A DNA stretch of 64,000 bases from an uncultured Paracoccaceae bacterium. Lineage in GTDB: Bacteria > Pseudomonadota > Alphaproteobacteria > Rhodobacterales > Rhodobacteraceae. Position 1 is the first letter of the stretch, and each line of letters begins with the position of its first letter. Below, piece after piece: positions 44,751-53,996 of this stretch. Where the stretch lies: positions 496,001-560,000 of the forward strand of contig CANLQO010000001.1 in the NCBI GenBank assembly GCA_947493335.1, in the 5' to 3' direction. The notes below the pieces were generated by a model. That model saw only the letters and a list, made by a program, of their open reading frames with translations. It had not been told where the DNA came from and made no database searches. The translations under genes and the position numbers were made by a program.

Positions 44751-44950
44751 TGGCAATCAAGGTGGAACATGAACTGCACGAACGCCGCCGGGGCCGCAAT
44801 TCGGGCGTGGGCCTGTTGCTGGTGGGTTTCGTAGCGATTGTCTTTGGCCTGACGGTGGTGAAGGTGCTGCAACTGGGCGAGGCCAAGCAGTTCGAAAAGT
44901 TCGATCACGTGGCGCGGCCACAGATCATCCCGCAGGAGGGCGATCAATGA
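44750..44950 (+). CDS. small single-helix protein of the cytochrome oxidase cluster (CtaF-like)
   Basis: A 66-residue protein with a charged N-terminus (HELHERRRGRNSG) and one transmembrane helix (GVGLLLVGFVAIVFGLTVVKVL). A small protein of this kind sits between ctaB and ctaG in Rhodobacterales and Paracoccus and is often labelled cytochrome c oxidase assembly or hypothetical. It overlaps both neighbours (TAATG at its start, ATGA at its end), which makes a role in oxidase biogenesis likely. Confidence 0.82.
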   Translation: MAIKVEHELHERRRGRNSGVGLLLVGFVAIVFGLTVVKVLQLGEAKQFEKFDHVARPQIIPQEGDQ

Positions 44951-45540
44951 TCTTTCCAAACCTGCAAGGCCCCAAGCGCACCTTGGTGCAAACCCTCAGC
45001 GTTGTCTTCGTGATGGGCGCGCTCGCCTGGGCGTCGGTGCCGTTTTATGACTGGTTCTGCCGGGTCACAGGATTTGGCGGTGCGACCAATGTGGCAGAGG
45101 CCGGGTCGGACGTGATCCTGGACCAGACGATCAAGGTCCGGTTTGATGCGTCATTGGAACGCGGCATGCCCTGGACCTTCAGCCCCGAAGTGCGCGAGAT
45201 GGAGATCCGGATCGGTGAGACGGGACTGGCCTTTTATGAGGCGCACAACCCCACAGATGTGCCCGTAGCCGGGCAGGCGTCTTACAATGTGACGCCCTAT
45301 GAGGCCGGTGCCTTCTTCGACAAGATCGCCTGTTTCTGCTTTGAAGAGCAGGTGCTGCAGCCCGGTGAAACGGTGATGATGCCGGTCAGCTTCTTCGTTG
45401 ACCCCGCCATCGTGGACGACCGCGAAGGGCAATACGTCCACACCATCACGCTGTCTTACACATTCTACGAAATCGACCTGCCCGAGGATGAAATCGCGCA
45501 GGCCACTTTGACAACATCCACGCCAGTCGTCATAGACTGA
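44947..45540 (+). CDS. ctaG: cytochrome c oxidase assembly protein Cox11/CtaG
   Basis: A 197-residue copper chaperone that inserts CuB into subunit I. It has one N-terminal transmembrane helix ([21 protein letters not shown]), the conserved [11 protein letters not shown], and the copper-binding CFCFEEQVL motif in a periplasmic Ig-like domain. The start is inside the end of the preceding small gene. Confidence 0.96.
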   Translation: MIFPNLQGPKRTLVQTLSVVFVMGALAWASVPFYDWFCRVTGFGGATNVAEAGSDVILDQTIKVRFDASLERGMPWTFSPEVREMEIRIGETGLAFYEAHNPTDVPVAGQASYNVTPYEAGAFFDKIACFCFEEQVLQPGETVMMPVSFFVDPAIVDDREGQYVHTITLSYTFYEIDLPEDEIAQATLTTSTPVVID

Positions 45541-45572
45541 CTTCAACGACCAAGCCGCAGGGAACAACGACC

Positions 45573-46373
45573 ATGGCCCACGAAAAGAACCACGATTATC
45601 ACATCCTGAACCCCTCTATCTGGCCGCTTGTGGGCGCGCTGGGCGGGTTTGCGATGCTGTTTGGCGCCGTGCTGTGGATGCATGGCTCTGGCCCTTACCT
45701 GTTCCTCGCCGGTCTGGCGGGTGTGCTTTACACCATGTACGCATGGTGGGCCGAGGTGGTGACCGAAAGCCAGGTGGGGGATCACACGCCCGTCGTGCGG
45801 ATCGGTCTGCGGTATGGCTTTATCTTCTTCATCATGTCCGAGGTGATGTTCTTTGCCGCCTGGTTCTGGAGCTTTTTCAAGCACGCCATGTATCCGATGG
45901 GTCCGCAGTCACCTGCCGTTGATGGTGTCTGGCCACCTGCAGGGATTGAGACGTTTGACCCTTGGCACCTGCCGCTGATCAACACACTGATCCTGCTGTG
46001 TTCGGGTGCGGCCGCCACATGGGCCCACCACGCGCTGGTGCATGAGAACAACCGCGAAGACATGAAGTGGGGCCTGATCCTTGCTGTGGCTTTGGGTGTG
46101 CTCTTCACCGTCTTTCAGGTCTATGAATATAGCCACGCGGCGTTCGGTTTCTCGGGCAACATCTATGGCGCCAACTTCTTCATGGCGACGGGCTTTCACG
46201 GCTTCCACGTGGTAATCGGCACGATCTTCCTGCTGGTCTGCCTGATCCGCGTCTACAAGGGGCATTTCACCCCCGAAAAGCACGTCGGTTTTGAGGCGGC
46301 GGCCTGGTACTGGCACTTCGTTGACGTGGTCTGGTTGTTCCTGTTCCTGGCTGTCTACATCTGGGGCGGCTGA
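45573..46373 (+). CDS. ctaE: cytochrome c oxidase subunit III
   Basis: A 266-residue, seven-helix subunit III (N-terminal [20 protein letters not shown]; conserved [41 protein letters not shown] and [15 protein letters not shown]). It stabilises the oxidase and proton uptake. A strong terminator follows at 46410, so the core oxidase transcript probably ends here. Confidence 0.97.
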   Translation: MAHEKNHDYHILNPSIWPLVGALGGFAMLFGAVLWMHGSGPYLFLAGLAGVLYTMYAWWAEVVTESQVGDHTPVVRIGLRYGFIFFIMSEVMFFAAWFWSFFKHAMYPMGPQSPAVDGVWPPAGIETFDPWHLPLINTLILLCSGAAATWAHHALVHENNREDMKWGLILAVALGVLFTVFQVYEYSHAAFGFSGNIYGANFFMATGFHGFHVVIGTIFLLVCLIRVYKGHFTPEKHVGFEAAAWYWHFVDVVWLFLFLAVYIWGG

Positions 46374-46678
46374 GCCAGCCGGGGCAGAGGCCCATCCGGC
46401 ACGGTTTACAAAGGGCGGCCCAAGCGGGCCGCCCTTTTGGTTTAGTCGAGGGAATGGAACCGGCAAGACCAGCCACCGCCCGGGGGCGGTCGGGGGCCAG
46501 TCAACGCTGCCTCTCTTGTCAGTTGCGAGGGCATCGTAAAGGTTCAGCGGAAGGTGTCTGAGATGATCAAAATCCAGATGGGTCCCACACGCATTGTTTT
46601 CTCGCGCGCTGCGGCTCAAGGCGGGGTTCACCCCACGACGCATCAAGGCTATAGACCGGGCGAACGAAGGGGCGGAAC
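46374..46678. other. 305-nt gap between ctaE and the SURF1 gene
   Basis: Holds the ctaE terminator (46410-46438) and then about 240 nt without a convincing gene. In related genomes a short DUF983 gene often lies between ctaE and SURF1; I see no trace of it in any frame. The right half presumably carries the SURF1 promoter. A long open frame on the opposite strand (45909-46646) is mostly the shadow of ctaE. Confidence 0.5.
46410..46438 (+). terminator. rho-independent terminator after ctaE
   Basis: Arms AAGGGCGGCCC (46411-46421) and GGGCCGCCCTT (46426-46436) with a 4-nt loop, continuing into TTTT. It sits 37 bp beyond the ctaE stop. Confidence 0.92.
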
Positions 46679-47347
46679 TTGGGCAAGATCATCTTTCCAT
46701 TGCTGCTGACACTCGCGGGCTGCGCGGTGCTGATTGCGCTGGGCGTCTGGCAGGTGCAGCGGCTTGCCTGGAAAGAGGGTGTTCTGGCCGAGATTGACGC
46801 CCGCATGGCTGGCGCGCCGGTGGCATTGCCAGAGGCCCCAACAGAAGCGGCAGACGAATACCGCGCCGTCACCGCGCTTGGCATCGTCGGGGCAACGGAA
46901 CTACATGTGCTGACCTCGGGCACCGCCGCTGGCACCGGTTACCGCGTTATCACCGCGCTTGATATGGGCGGGCGGGTCGTGCTGCTGGACAAGGGGCTTT
47001 TGCCGCTTGAGGCCAAGGAGACGCCCGCGCCAGAAGGCGCCGTGACCGTCACTGGCAACCTGCTGTGGCCTGACGACGTCAATTCCTCCACGCCCGATCC
47101 CGATCTGGCCAAAAACATCTGGTTTGGTCGTGACGTGGCCGCAATGGCGGACGCGCTGGGGACAGAGCCGCTGATGATCGTCGCAGCACAGATGTCGCCC
47201 GCTGACGCGCGCACGACGCTTTTGCCGATAGACTCCAGCGGCATCAAAAACGATCACTTGGAATACGCGGTGACCTGGTTTGGTCTTGCCGCCGTCTGGG
47301 CGGTGATGGGGGCCTTTCTGATCCGCCGCACCCTGCAAAAGGACTGA
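46679..47347 (+). CDS. SURF1-family cytochrome oxidase assembly protein
   Basis: A 222-residue SURF1/Shy1 protein with two transmembrane helices bracketing a periplasmic domain: the N-terminal helix contains LGVWQVQRLAWKE and the C-terminal one YAVTWFGLAAVWAVMG, both family signatures. It helps haem a insertion into subunit I. Translation starts at a TTG (46679) after an AGGGGCGGAA site; no ATG or GTG fits. It is 4 bp from thrC. Confidence 0.92.
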   Translation: MGKIIFPLLLTLAGCAVLIALGVWQVQRLAWKEGVLAEIDARMAGAPVALPEAPTEAADEYRAVTALGIVGATELHVLTSGTAAGTGYRVITALDMGGRVVLLDKGLLPLEAKETPAPEGAVTVTGNLLWPDDVNSSTPDPDLAKNIWFGRDVAAMADALGTEPLMIVAAQMSPADARTTLLPIDSSGIKNDHLEYAVTWFGLAAVWAVMGAFLIRRTLQKD

Positions 47348-47351
47348 CGCG

Positions 47352-48737
47352 ATGCGTTATATCTCGACCCGTGGGCAAGCGCCCGCACTGACATTTGAAG
47401 AGGCAATGCTGACCGGCCTTGCGCGCGACGGCGGTCTTTACGTGCCAGAGACCGTGCCAACGCTGACCGCAGACCAGATCGCAGCGATGGCGGGGCAGTC
47501 ATACGAGGATGTGGCGTTCACCGTCATGCGGCCCTTTATCGGCGAGACGTTCACGGACGCGGAATTCAAGGGCCTGATCGCCAAGGCTTACGCTGGCTTC
47601 GGCCATGCTGCCCGCGCGCCGCTGGTGCAATTGGCCCCGAACCATTTCCTGCTGGAGCTGTTCCATGGGCCGACCTTGGCCTTCAAGGACTTTGCGATGC
47701 AGTTGATCGGTCAGATGTTTCAGGCCGCTTTGGGCCGGTCCGGCAAGCGTGTCACGATTGTGGGCGCGACCTCTGGCGACACCGGCTCTGCCGCGATTGA
47801 GGCGTTCCGGGGCCTGTCCAACGTCGATGTCTTCATCCTTTACCCGCATGGCCGCGTCAGCGAGGTGCAGCGCCGCCAGATGACTACGCCGGTTGAGGAC
47901 AACGTGCACGCGCTCGCGGTGGATGGCGACTTTGACGATTGTCAGGCCGCGGTCAAAGACATGTTCAATGACTTTGCCTTTCGTGAGGCCGTGTCGCTTT
48001 CGGGTGTGAATTCGATCAACTGGGGCCGGGTGCTGGCGCAGGTGGTTTACTACTTCACCTCTGCTGTGTCACTTGGTGCGCCGCATCGTCAGGTCTCTTT
48101 CACGGTGCCAACGGGCAATTTCGGCGACATCTTTGCGGGCTACATCGCCAAGCGCATGGGCCTGCCGATTGCGGATCTGGTGGTCGCAACCAACACCAAC
48201 GACATCCTGCATCGCACGCTGGAAACCGGCGCCTACACCAAGGAAGGTGTTTCGCCGACGATCAGCCCCTCGATGGATATTCAGGTGTCATCGAACTTTG
48301 AACGGGCTTTGTTCGATGCTTATGACCGCGATGGCGCGGCGGTGGCGGGCCAGATGGAAGACCTCAAATCGGGTGGCTTCCAGATCAGTCAGGGGGCCTA
48401 TCAGGCCCTGCGCGCCACCTACCGTTCGGGCCGCGCGTCAGAGGATGAAACAAGCGCCGCGATCCAGCGTTATCGCGCCGCGCATGGCGAGCTTTTGTGC
48501 CCGCACTCTGCTGTTGGTGTGCACGTTGCCGAGGCGCATCTGGGCACCACGCCGATGGTCACGCTGGCCACCGCGCACCCGGCCAAGTTCCCGGCGGCCG
48601 TGGAAGCGGCAACAGGTGTGCATCCCCCCTTGCCGCCGCGTATGGCGGACCTGTATGAGCGGTCAGAACGCGTGACCCGCGTTGCCAATGACCTTGCCGC
48701 CATTCAGGCCATCATCACGGAACGGACTGCCACTTGA
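47352..48737 (+). CDS. thrC: threonine synthase
   Basis: A 461-residue PLP enzyme that turns O-phosphohomoserine into threonine. The N-terminal YISTRGQAPALTFEEAML and the PLP-lysine motif GPTLAFKDFAMQ are typical of the long (yeast/E. coli-like) class, followed by GATSGDTGSAAIEAF and VPTGNFGDIFAGYIAKRMG for phosphate binding. The M16 peptidase gene starts inside its last codons. Confidence 0.96.
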   Translation: MRYISTRGQAPALTFEEAMLTGLARDGGLYVPETVPTLTADQIAAMAGQSYEDVAFTVMRPFIGETFTDAEFKGLIAKAYAGFGHAARAPLVQLAPNHFLLELFHGPTLAFKDFAMQLIGQMFQAALGRSGKRVTIVGATSGDTGSAAIEAFRGLSNVDVFILYPHGRVSEVQRRQMTTPVEDNVHALAVDGDFDDCQAAVKDMFNDFAFREAVSLSGVNSINWGRVLAQVVYYFTSAVSLGAPHRQVSFTVPTGNFGDIFAGYIAKRMGLPIADLVVATNTNDILHRTLETGAYTKEGVSPTISPSMDIQVSSNFERALFDAYDRDGAAVAGQMEDLKSGGFQISQGAYQALRATYRSGRASEDETSAAIQRYRAAHGELLCPHSAVGVHVAEAHLGTTPMVTLATAHPAKFPAAVEAATGVHPPLPPRMADLYERSERVTRVANDLAAIQAIITERTAT

Positions 48738-49999
48738 CGATTGAACTGCACACGCTGTCGAATGGTCTGCGGATCGTAACGGAACAAATGCCCGGGCTGC
48801 ATTCGGCCAGTATTGGCATCTGGGTGCAGGCAGGCGGACGCCATGAGCGGCCCGAACAGAACGGCATCGCGCATTTCCTAGAACATATGGCGTTCAAGGG
48901 CACGGGGTCCCGCAGCGCGCTGCAGATCGCCGAGGCGATCGAGGATGTGGGTGGCTATATCAACGCCTACACCAGCCGCGAAGCCACAGCCTATTACGCC
49001 CGCGTGTTGGAAAACGATGTGCCGCTGGCGCTGGATGTGCTGGCCGATATCCTGCTGGACCCGGTCATGGCGGATGCGGATGTGGAGATTGAGCGCGGCG
49101 TGATCCTGCAGGAAATCGGGATGACGCTGGATACGCCGGACGACATCATCTTCGACTGGCTGCAAGAGGTGGCCTATCCTGATCAGCCGCTGGGTCGCAG
49201 CATCCTTGGCCCACAGGAACGGGTTGCAGGTTTCACCGGTGACAACCTGCGCGGCTTCATGGGCGAGCATTACGGACCCGATCAGATGATCCTCGCCGCC
49301 GCTGGCGGCATCGATCACGATGCGATTGTGAAGCAGGCAGAGGCGCTTTTTGGTCATTTGCCCGCCTTGCAACGCCCGACCAATTTGCTGCAACCTGCGG
49401 CCTTTGGCGGTGGAGAGATCCGGCGCAACAAGGACCTTGAACAGGTGCATTTTGCGCTTGCGCTTGAGGGGCCAGACTACCGCGATCCGATGATCTATAC
49501 GGCGCAGATCTATGCCTCTGTCATGGGCGGCGGTGTATCCTCGCGCCTGTTTCAGGAAATCCGCGAAAAGCGGGGGCTCTGCTACACCGTCTTTGCGCAG
49601 GCCGGTGCCTATGAGGATACCGGCCTTGCCACGATCTATGCGGGCACCAGTGCTGCACAGATCGGCGAGCTGGCAGAGGTCACGATTGATGAGATGAAGC
49701 GCGCAGCTGATGATATGACAGCGGCCGAAGTGGCCCGCGCGCGGGCGCAGATGAAAGCGGGGCTGCTGATGGGGCTGGAAAGCCCATCGAACCGCGCCGA
49801 ACGTCTCGCGCGGCTTCTGTCGATCTGGGGGCGCATCCCGTCCATTGCCGAAACGGTTGAACATGTGGATGCAGTCACCACCGGCGACGTCAAGGCCTTT
49901 GCCGCCCAGATGGCACAGACCGGTGCCGCCATGGCGCTTTATGGACCGGCAGAAACCGCACCCACGCTGGAGGCATTGCAGGCAAGGCTTGCCGCCTGA
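48734..49999 (+). CDS. M16-family zinc peptidase (processing peptidase type)
   Basis: A 421-residue inverzincin with the motif HFLEH at 47-51 and the distal Glu region ADVEIERGVILQEI, like mitochondrial processing peptidase beta and Bacillus MlpA. It has no signal peptide and is likely cytosolic. The arrangement thrC-M16-GNAT is common in Rhodobacterales. It overlaps thrC by 4 bp and shares its final base with the next start. Confidence 0.93.
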   Translation: MTIELHTLSNGLRIVTEQMPGLHSASIGIWVQAGGRHERPEQNGIAHFLEHMAFKGTGSRSALQIAEAIEDVGGYINAYTSREATAYYARVLENDVPLALDVLADILLDPVMADADVEIERGVILQEIGMTLDTPDDIIFDWLQEVAYPDQPLGRSILGPQERVAGFTGDNLRGFMGEHYGPDQMILAAAGGIDHDAIVKQAEALFGHLPALQRPTNLLQPAAFGGGEIRRNKDLEQVHFALALEGPDYRDPMIYTAQIYASVMGGGVSSRLFQEIREKRGLCYTVFAQAGAYEDTGLATIYAGTSAAQIGELAEVTIDEMKRAADDMTAAEVARARAQMKAGLLMGLESPSNRAERLARLLSIWGRIPSIAETVEHVDAVTTGDVKAFAAQMAQTGAAMALYGPAETAPTLEALQARLAA

Positions 50000-50583
50000 T
50001 GCTGGGGCGCGGGCGAAAGCTGCGGATCGAAACCGACCGTATGACACTGCGCCCGCCGCAGCACAGTGACTTTCGCGCCTGGGCCGCGCTGCGCGACAAC
50101 AGCCGCGACTTTCTGACCCCATGGGAGCCGACCTGGGCTGCCGACCACCTGAGCCGCAAGGCCTTTACCAATCGGGTCTATTGGGCGCAGCGGTCGATCA
50201 CGAACGGCTCTGCCGTGCCGCTTTTTCTGATTCGGCGCAGTGATGATGTGCTGTTGGGTGCGATCACGCTGGACAATATTCGCCGGGGCCCCGCGCAGGC
50301 GGGCACAACGGGGTATTGGGTCGGGTCGGCCCATGCGCGGCAAGGCTACATGCGCGAGGCGATCCAGGCCGTGGTGCATTACGCCTTTGAGGTGCTGGAC
50401 CTCAGCCGGATCGAGGCAGGCTGCCTGCCCGAAAATACCGCCAGCCGCCGGTTGCTGGAGCTGTGCGGTTATAAATACGAAGGTGTCGCGCAAAGCTATT
50501 TGCAGATTAACGGGCGCTGGCGCAACCACGTGCTTTACGCCAACCTGCGCCACGACCGGCGCGGCAAAACCGACGCTGGCTGA
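49999..50583 (+). CDS. GNAT-family acetyltransferase, RimJ/RimL type
   Basis: A 194-residue acetyltransferase: IETDRMTLRPPQHSDFRAWAAL at the N-terminus, GYWVGSAHARQGYMREAIQAVV with the acetyl-CoA loop (HARQGYMREA), and SRRLLELCGYKYEGVAQ typical of RimJ, which acetylates ribosomal protein S5. Specificity within the RimJ/L group is uncertain. Its start overlaps the last base of the peptidase stop. Confidence 0.9.
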   Translation: MLGRGRKLRIETDRMTLRPPQHSDFRAWAALRDNSRDFLTPWEPTWAADHLSRKAFTNRVYWAQRSITNGSAVPLFLIRRSDDVLLGAITLDNIRRGPAQAGTTGYWVGSAHARQGYMREAIQAVVHYAFEVLDLSRIEAGCLPENTASRRLLELCGYKYEGVAQSYLQINGRWRNHVLYANLRHDRRGKTDAG

Positions 50584-50662
50584 CCTGTCGATTTGGACAG
50601 GGCCAGAAAATCCCCGTTTTGTGCTATGGTTCCCCATTGTTTTAAGAGGGGGAAATTCGATC

Positions 50663-50995
50663 ATGCCATTGTTTTGCACACATATGCGCTACACCGATGA
50701 CGCACTTGTCGCCATCATCAAGAAGAAAGAGGACCGGTCGGTCATCGCCAAACGGGCTATTGAATCGGCGGGGGGAACCTTTCACGGCATGTACGGCATG
50801 CTGGGGCAAAGCCACCATGTCATGGTGATCGCCGACATGCCGTCCATGCAGGAACACCTTGCTGTCGTGATGAAGGTGATGATGGGTGGCTCTGTCGCGG
50901 ATGTGAAGACGATCACGCTATATCAGGGGGCCGATGTGGCGGCTGCTGCCGCCTTGGCGCAGGGTGATACGGTGGACTATAGCCCAGTCGAGTAA
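50663..50995 (+). CDS. GYD-domain small protein
   Basis: A 110-residue protein of the GYD family, a small dimeric alpha/beta-barrel-like fold: FCTHMRYTDDALVAIIKK, the central AIESAGGTFHGMYGMLGQSHHVMVIADMP and a helical second half. These proteins are widespread and uncharacterised. A strong AGAGGGGGA site precedes the ATG at 50663; a longer frame from 50240 overlaps the acetyltransferase. Confidence 0.85.
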   Translation: MPLFCTHMRYTDDALVAIIKKKEDRSVIAKRAIESAGGTFHGMYGMLGQSHHVMVIADMPSMQEHLAVVMKVMMGGSVADVKTITLYQGADVAAAAALAQGDTVDYSPVE

Positions 50996-51046
50996 CACTT
51001 GCGCTATTCGGCTTGACCTTGTCTGACCATTGGGCAAATTCCGGCC

Positions 51047-51955
51047 ATGAGTTTCACGCGTCTGCTGACCCTGTTGTCCTGCCTGTGCCTTGCGGCCTGC
51101 GGCTATGTGCCGACGGCCAAGACCGGGGCGGATGATCCACTGTTGTTCAACCCCGCCGCGGTTGCGCGGGCGGATAAGATTGCGGTGTTCATCCCCGGTG
51201 CGTTGTCCTCTGTCGATGTGTTCGAGGGCAGCCGCCATTGGGAAGACGCAGGCTATGCCCGCGCGTTTTATCGCTATCCCGGCCTCGATGGGATGGCCGT
51301 TGACCATTATGTCGACCCACCCACTGCTGCGGCACGGATCACGGAATTTGCCAACGCCTATCCTGACAAGGACATCGCGCTGGTCGGCTATTCCACCGGC
51401 GGGCTGATCGCGCTCGAGGCCGCGGCAGACATGACCAAGGGCCGCGACGTGCATGTGGCGGCAATGTCGACCGCCGTGGAATATGGTGGCGGGGTCAGCA
51501 CCGTGGCGCGTGGCGCGCGGGATATCCTGCGTGCGGTTGTCGCCACTAAATCCATCCGCAAGGCCGATCTGTGGAAACGCTATTGGTCGGGGCTTTTGTT
51601 TGGGCCCGACGCGCTGGATGATCCGGCACTGGCCGAACCCTTGGCCGAAAAGATCACCGAGGGCGAAAAGATCTACGTCAAGCTTGACCCGCAAATCGCC
51701 ATTGCCCATGCGCTGGCGCTGCCGGGATGGGAGCTGCCGGATGATCTGGACCTGACCGGCGTTGAAACCGCGTTCTTTGTCGGTATGAACGATCCTGTTT
51801 TTTCCCTGCGTCAGACCACGACTTTTGCGACCCAGATCGGCGGCGTGCCGGTCTATGGCTATCCGGGGCAGGGGCACCTGTTGTTCTTTACCCGTCCGGA
51901 CGTCTTTGACGACATGCTGCAATTCGTCGAAGGTCAGGACCCGCTGACCCGATAG
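51047..51955 (+). CDS. alpha/beta-hydrolase lipoprotein
   Basis: A 302-residue lipoprotein with lipobox LAAC at 15-18 and an alpha/beta-hydrolase domain. The nucleophile elbow is VGYSTGGLIALEAA and a late His occurs in GYPGQGHLLFF. The N-terminal strand AVFIPGALSSVDVFEG gives the oxyanion hole. It probably works as a periplasmic esterase or lipase on an unknown substrate. A terminator begins 3 bp after its stop. Confidence 0.85.
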   Translation: MSFTRLLTLLSCLCLAACGYVPTAKTGADDPLLFNPAAVARADKIAVFIPGALSSVDVFEGSRHWEDAGYARAFYRYPGLDGMAVDHYVDPPTAAARITEFANAYPDKDIALVGYSTGGLIALEAAADMTKGRDVHVAAMSTAVEYGGGVSTVARGARDILRAVVATKSIRKADLWKRYWSGLLFGPDALDDPALAEPLAEKITEGEKIYVKLDPQIAIAHALALPGWELPDDLDLTGVETAFFVGMNDPVFSLRQTTTFATQIGGVPVYGYPGQGHLLFFTRPDVFDDMLQFVEGQDPLTR

Positions 51956-51957
51956 AG

Positions 51958-51992
51958 AAAAGACCGCCACGCACAAGGCGGGACGGTCTTTT
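51958..51992. terminator. bidirectional terminator
   Basis: Perfect 9-bp arms AAAAGACCG (51958-51966) and CGGTCTTTT (51984-51992) with an inner GC pairing, between the hydrolase gene and the convergent NTF2 gene. Confidence 0.82.
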
Positions 51993-52099
51993 GAGGCATC
52001 TCATGCGCAGGCTCGGCATGTAAATATCATCCAGTCTGTGAAGTCTGGCAGACAAGCCTCTGCCCAAGACATAGCACAGAATTGCACAAAAATCGCGCC

Positions 52100-53110
52100 C
52101 TAAGTTTGCAAGTCTTTCAAGCGGTTCAACACATTCAGCCCCTGCATGTCGAGAAAGTGCAGGATGTCGATGAAAATCCAGTTCTCGGCCAGTTTGTCAC
52201 CGTCGCGGCGGTAAATATCGACTACGCGCATATCCGCGGTCGGCCCTTTGGGAAGACCCATGTAGCCGCCTGTCGGCGTGACGCTCAGGTTGGCCCAGCC
52301 AAAAAAGCCGCCATAGTTTCCCTCGGCCAGTTTGGCCTGATGGCCATGAAAGACGCGGTCGGTCAGATGTGTGCGGAATGGTTGCTGGTGCTGGGTGATA
52401 TAGCGGTCAATCGTATAGGTCGCGCCGATCCCGTCAGGACCCCACCACAGCATGTCATCGTGCCAGCAGCGCGACAGTTCTTTTTGTGGCGTTTCGCGCG
52501 GGGTGGACCCCGGTCCGGTGTTGGAATTGGCGGCGATGTCGTCGATCATCCGGTCGATCAGGGCCAGCGTCGCCTCTCCGCCCGGTGTGTCGTCATAAAG
52601 CAGCCCGTCATGGGTCAGCGGCCCGGGCTGCACCAGATGCTGGCCGGTCTGGGGCGGCAATGGGCGCAGCCCCGCCTGATGCATCAGATGCACCAGATCA
52701 ATGAACAGCGCGGTTTCAACGATCTTGCCGTCCTTGACGCAGTTGAACTCTGCATAGCGCAGCATGGTGATCTTGCCCGTTGGCGGGATGCCCAGAAAGG
52801 GCGCATCAAAGAGCCCCATCAGATGGCCCATGGAGACGACCCATGTCCCGGGGCGGCCCGCGGCGACATTGGTGCCCGCAAAGAAGATATCGGGCCGCCG
52901 CTGCACCCGGCGCATGGCCGTCAGAAAGGGCGCCCAAAAGCTGGCAGCCACATCCGCCGCACCATATTGTTCATAAAAGGGATGCATCCCGCGCCAGTGC
53001 CAGTCGGCGCTTGTCCGTTCGGCCAGAATGCCTGCGACGGTCGCAGGGGTGGCACCTGCCAGCGCATCGTAATGCGCCAGCACAAGGGCCTTCGCGTCTT
53101 GAAAACTCAT
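52100..53110 (-). CDS. double NTF2-like (SnoaL-type) protein A
   Basis: A 336-residue soluble protein made of two NTF2-like modules. The first half ends GTFxGIPPTG-like (FLGIPPTGKITMLRYAEF, GKIVETALFIDLVHLMHQAG); the second ends with TGGYMGLPKGPTADMRVVDI and AENWIFIDILHFLDMQG. NTF2 folds act as isomerases, dehydratases or cyclases in polyketide and steroid pathways, or just bind ligands; no catalytic residues can be assigned by eye. It is the last gene of the leftward ABC operon, 3 bp after the permease stop. Two more NTF2-like genes lie in the divergent operon. Confidence 0.82.
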   Translation of the reverse strand: MSFQDAKALVLAHYDALAGATPATVAGILAERTSADWHWRGMHPFYEQYGAADVAASFWAPFLTAMRRVQRRPDIFFAGTNVAAGRPGTWVVSMGHLMGLFDAPFLGIPPTGKITMLRYAEFNCVKDGKIVETALFIDLVHLMHQAGLRPLPPQTGQHLVQPGPLTHDGLLYDDTPGGEATLALIDRMIDDIAANSNTGPGSTPRETPQKELSRCWHDDMLWWGPDGIGATYTIDRYITQHQQPFRTHLTDRVFHGHQAKLAEGNYGGFFGWANLSVTPTGGYMGLPKGPTADMRVVDIYRRDGDKLAENWIFIDILHFLDMQGLNVLNRLKDLQT

Positions 53111-53113
53111 TGG

Positions 53114-53995
53114 TTAGCCTTTGACCGCACCCGCTGTCAGGCCAGAGACAATCTGGCGCTGGAAGAACATGATCATCACAAAGAGCGGCGCGGTGATCGA
53201 CACCGCGGCGGCCACGGCGAACATCACGTTACCCTTGGTCTGCGTGGTGCCAAGGAAGCTGACGATCTTGGGCACCATGGTCTGGTTTTCCTTGGTCAGC
53301 AGCATGATGGTCACGGCAAAGTCGTTATACGCCAGCAAAAAGCTGAAGAGGCCCGTGGTGATCACCCCCGGCCACATGATCGGGATGATCACATGCCGGA
53401 AGGCCTGAAACCTGTTGCACCCGTCGACCATCGCGCTTTCGTCAAGATCGGCCGGGATGTTCTTGAAGAAGGAATGCAGCATCCACAACGTAAAGGGCTG
53501 GTTGATCGCCACCAGCACGATGATCGTGGTGTAAAGGTGACCCCAGAGGTTCCATTCAAAGAACGGCAAGAGGTAACCCGAGACCAGCGTAATCGGCGGC
53601 ATCGCCCGGAAGATCAGCGCGAAGAACAGAAACCAGAACGCATAGCGAAAGCCAGAGCGCGCCAGCGCGTAGCCGCCCAGCGTGCCACAAGTGAGCGAGA
53701 TCGAGACGACGCAAACACAAACGATCACGGTGTTCATTGCGGCGCGCCAAAACTCTTCCTGGACCCAAGCACCGTAGTAGCCCTGACCGGTAAAGGATGC
53801 ACCGGTCTCTGCCGTGGTCAGCGGGCCGATGATGGCATTCAGCCAGTTCGCCTTGGAAAAGAAATCGCCCTCGACCTTGAAGCTGCCCCAAGTTGTCCAC
53901 AGGAACGGGAAGGCCGCGATGACCAGCCACAGCAACAGAAAGACTGTTGCGATGACCATGACGGGCAGGGGTCGCTTGGTGGCTATGCTACTCAT
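53114..53995 (-). CDS. ABC sugar-type transporter permease (MalG-like)
   Basis: A 293-residue permease with six transmembrane helices. The cytoplasmic EAA loop, which docks on the ATPase, reads DESAMVDGCNRFQAFRHVIIPIMWPGV. It pairs with the 53997 permease. The start MSSIATKRP at 53995 is preferred; a frame open to 54064 runs into the neighbouring gene. It lies one base from its partner's stop. Confidence 0.92.
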   Translation of the reverse strand: MSSIATKRPLPVMVIATVFLLLWLVIAAFPFLWTTWGSFKVEGDFFSKANWLNAIIGPLTTAETGASFTGQGYYGAWVQEEFWRAAMNTVIVCVCVVSISLTCGTLGGYALARSGFRYAFWFLFFALIFRAMPPITLVSGYLLPFFEWNLWGHLYTTIIVLVAINQPFTLWMLHSFFKNIPADLDESAMVDGCNRFQAFRHVIIPIMWPGVITTGLFSFLLAYNDFAVTIMLLTKENQTMVPKIVSFLGTTQTKGNVMFAVAAAVSITAPLFVMIMFFQRQIVSGLTAGAVKG

Positions 53996-53996
53996 C

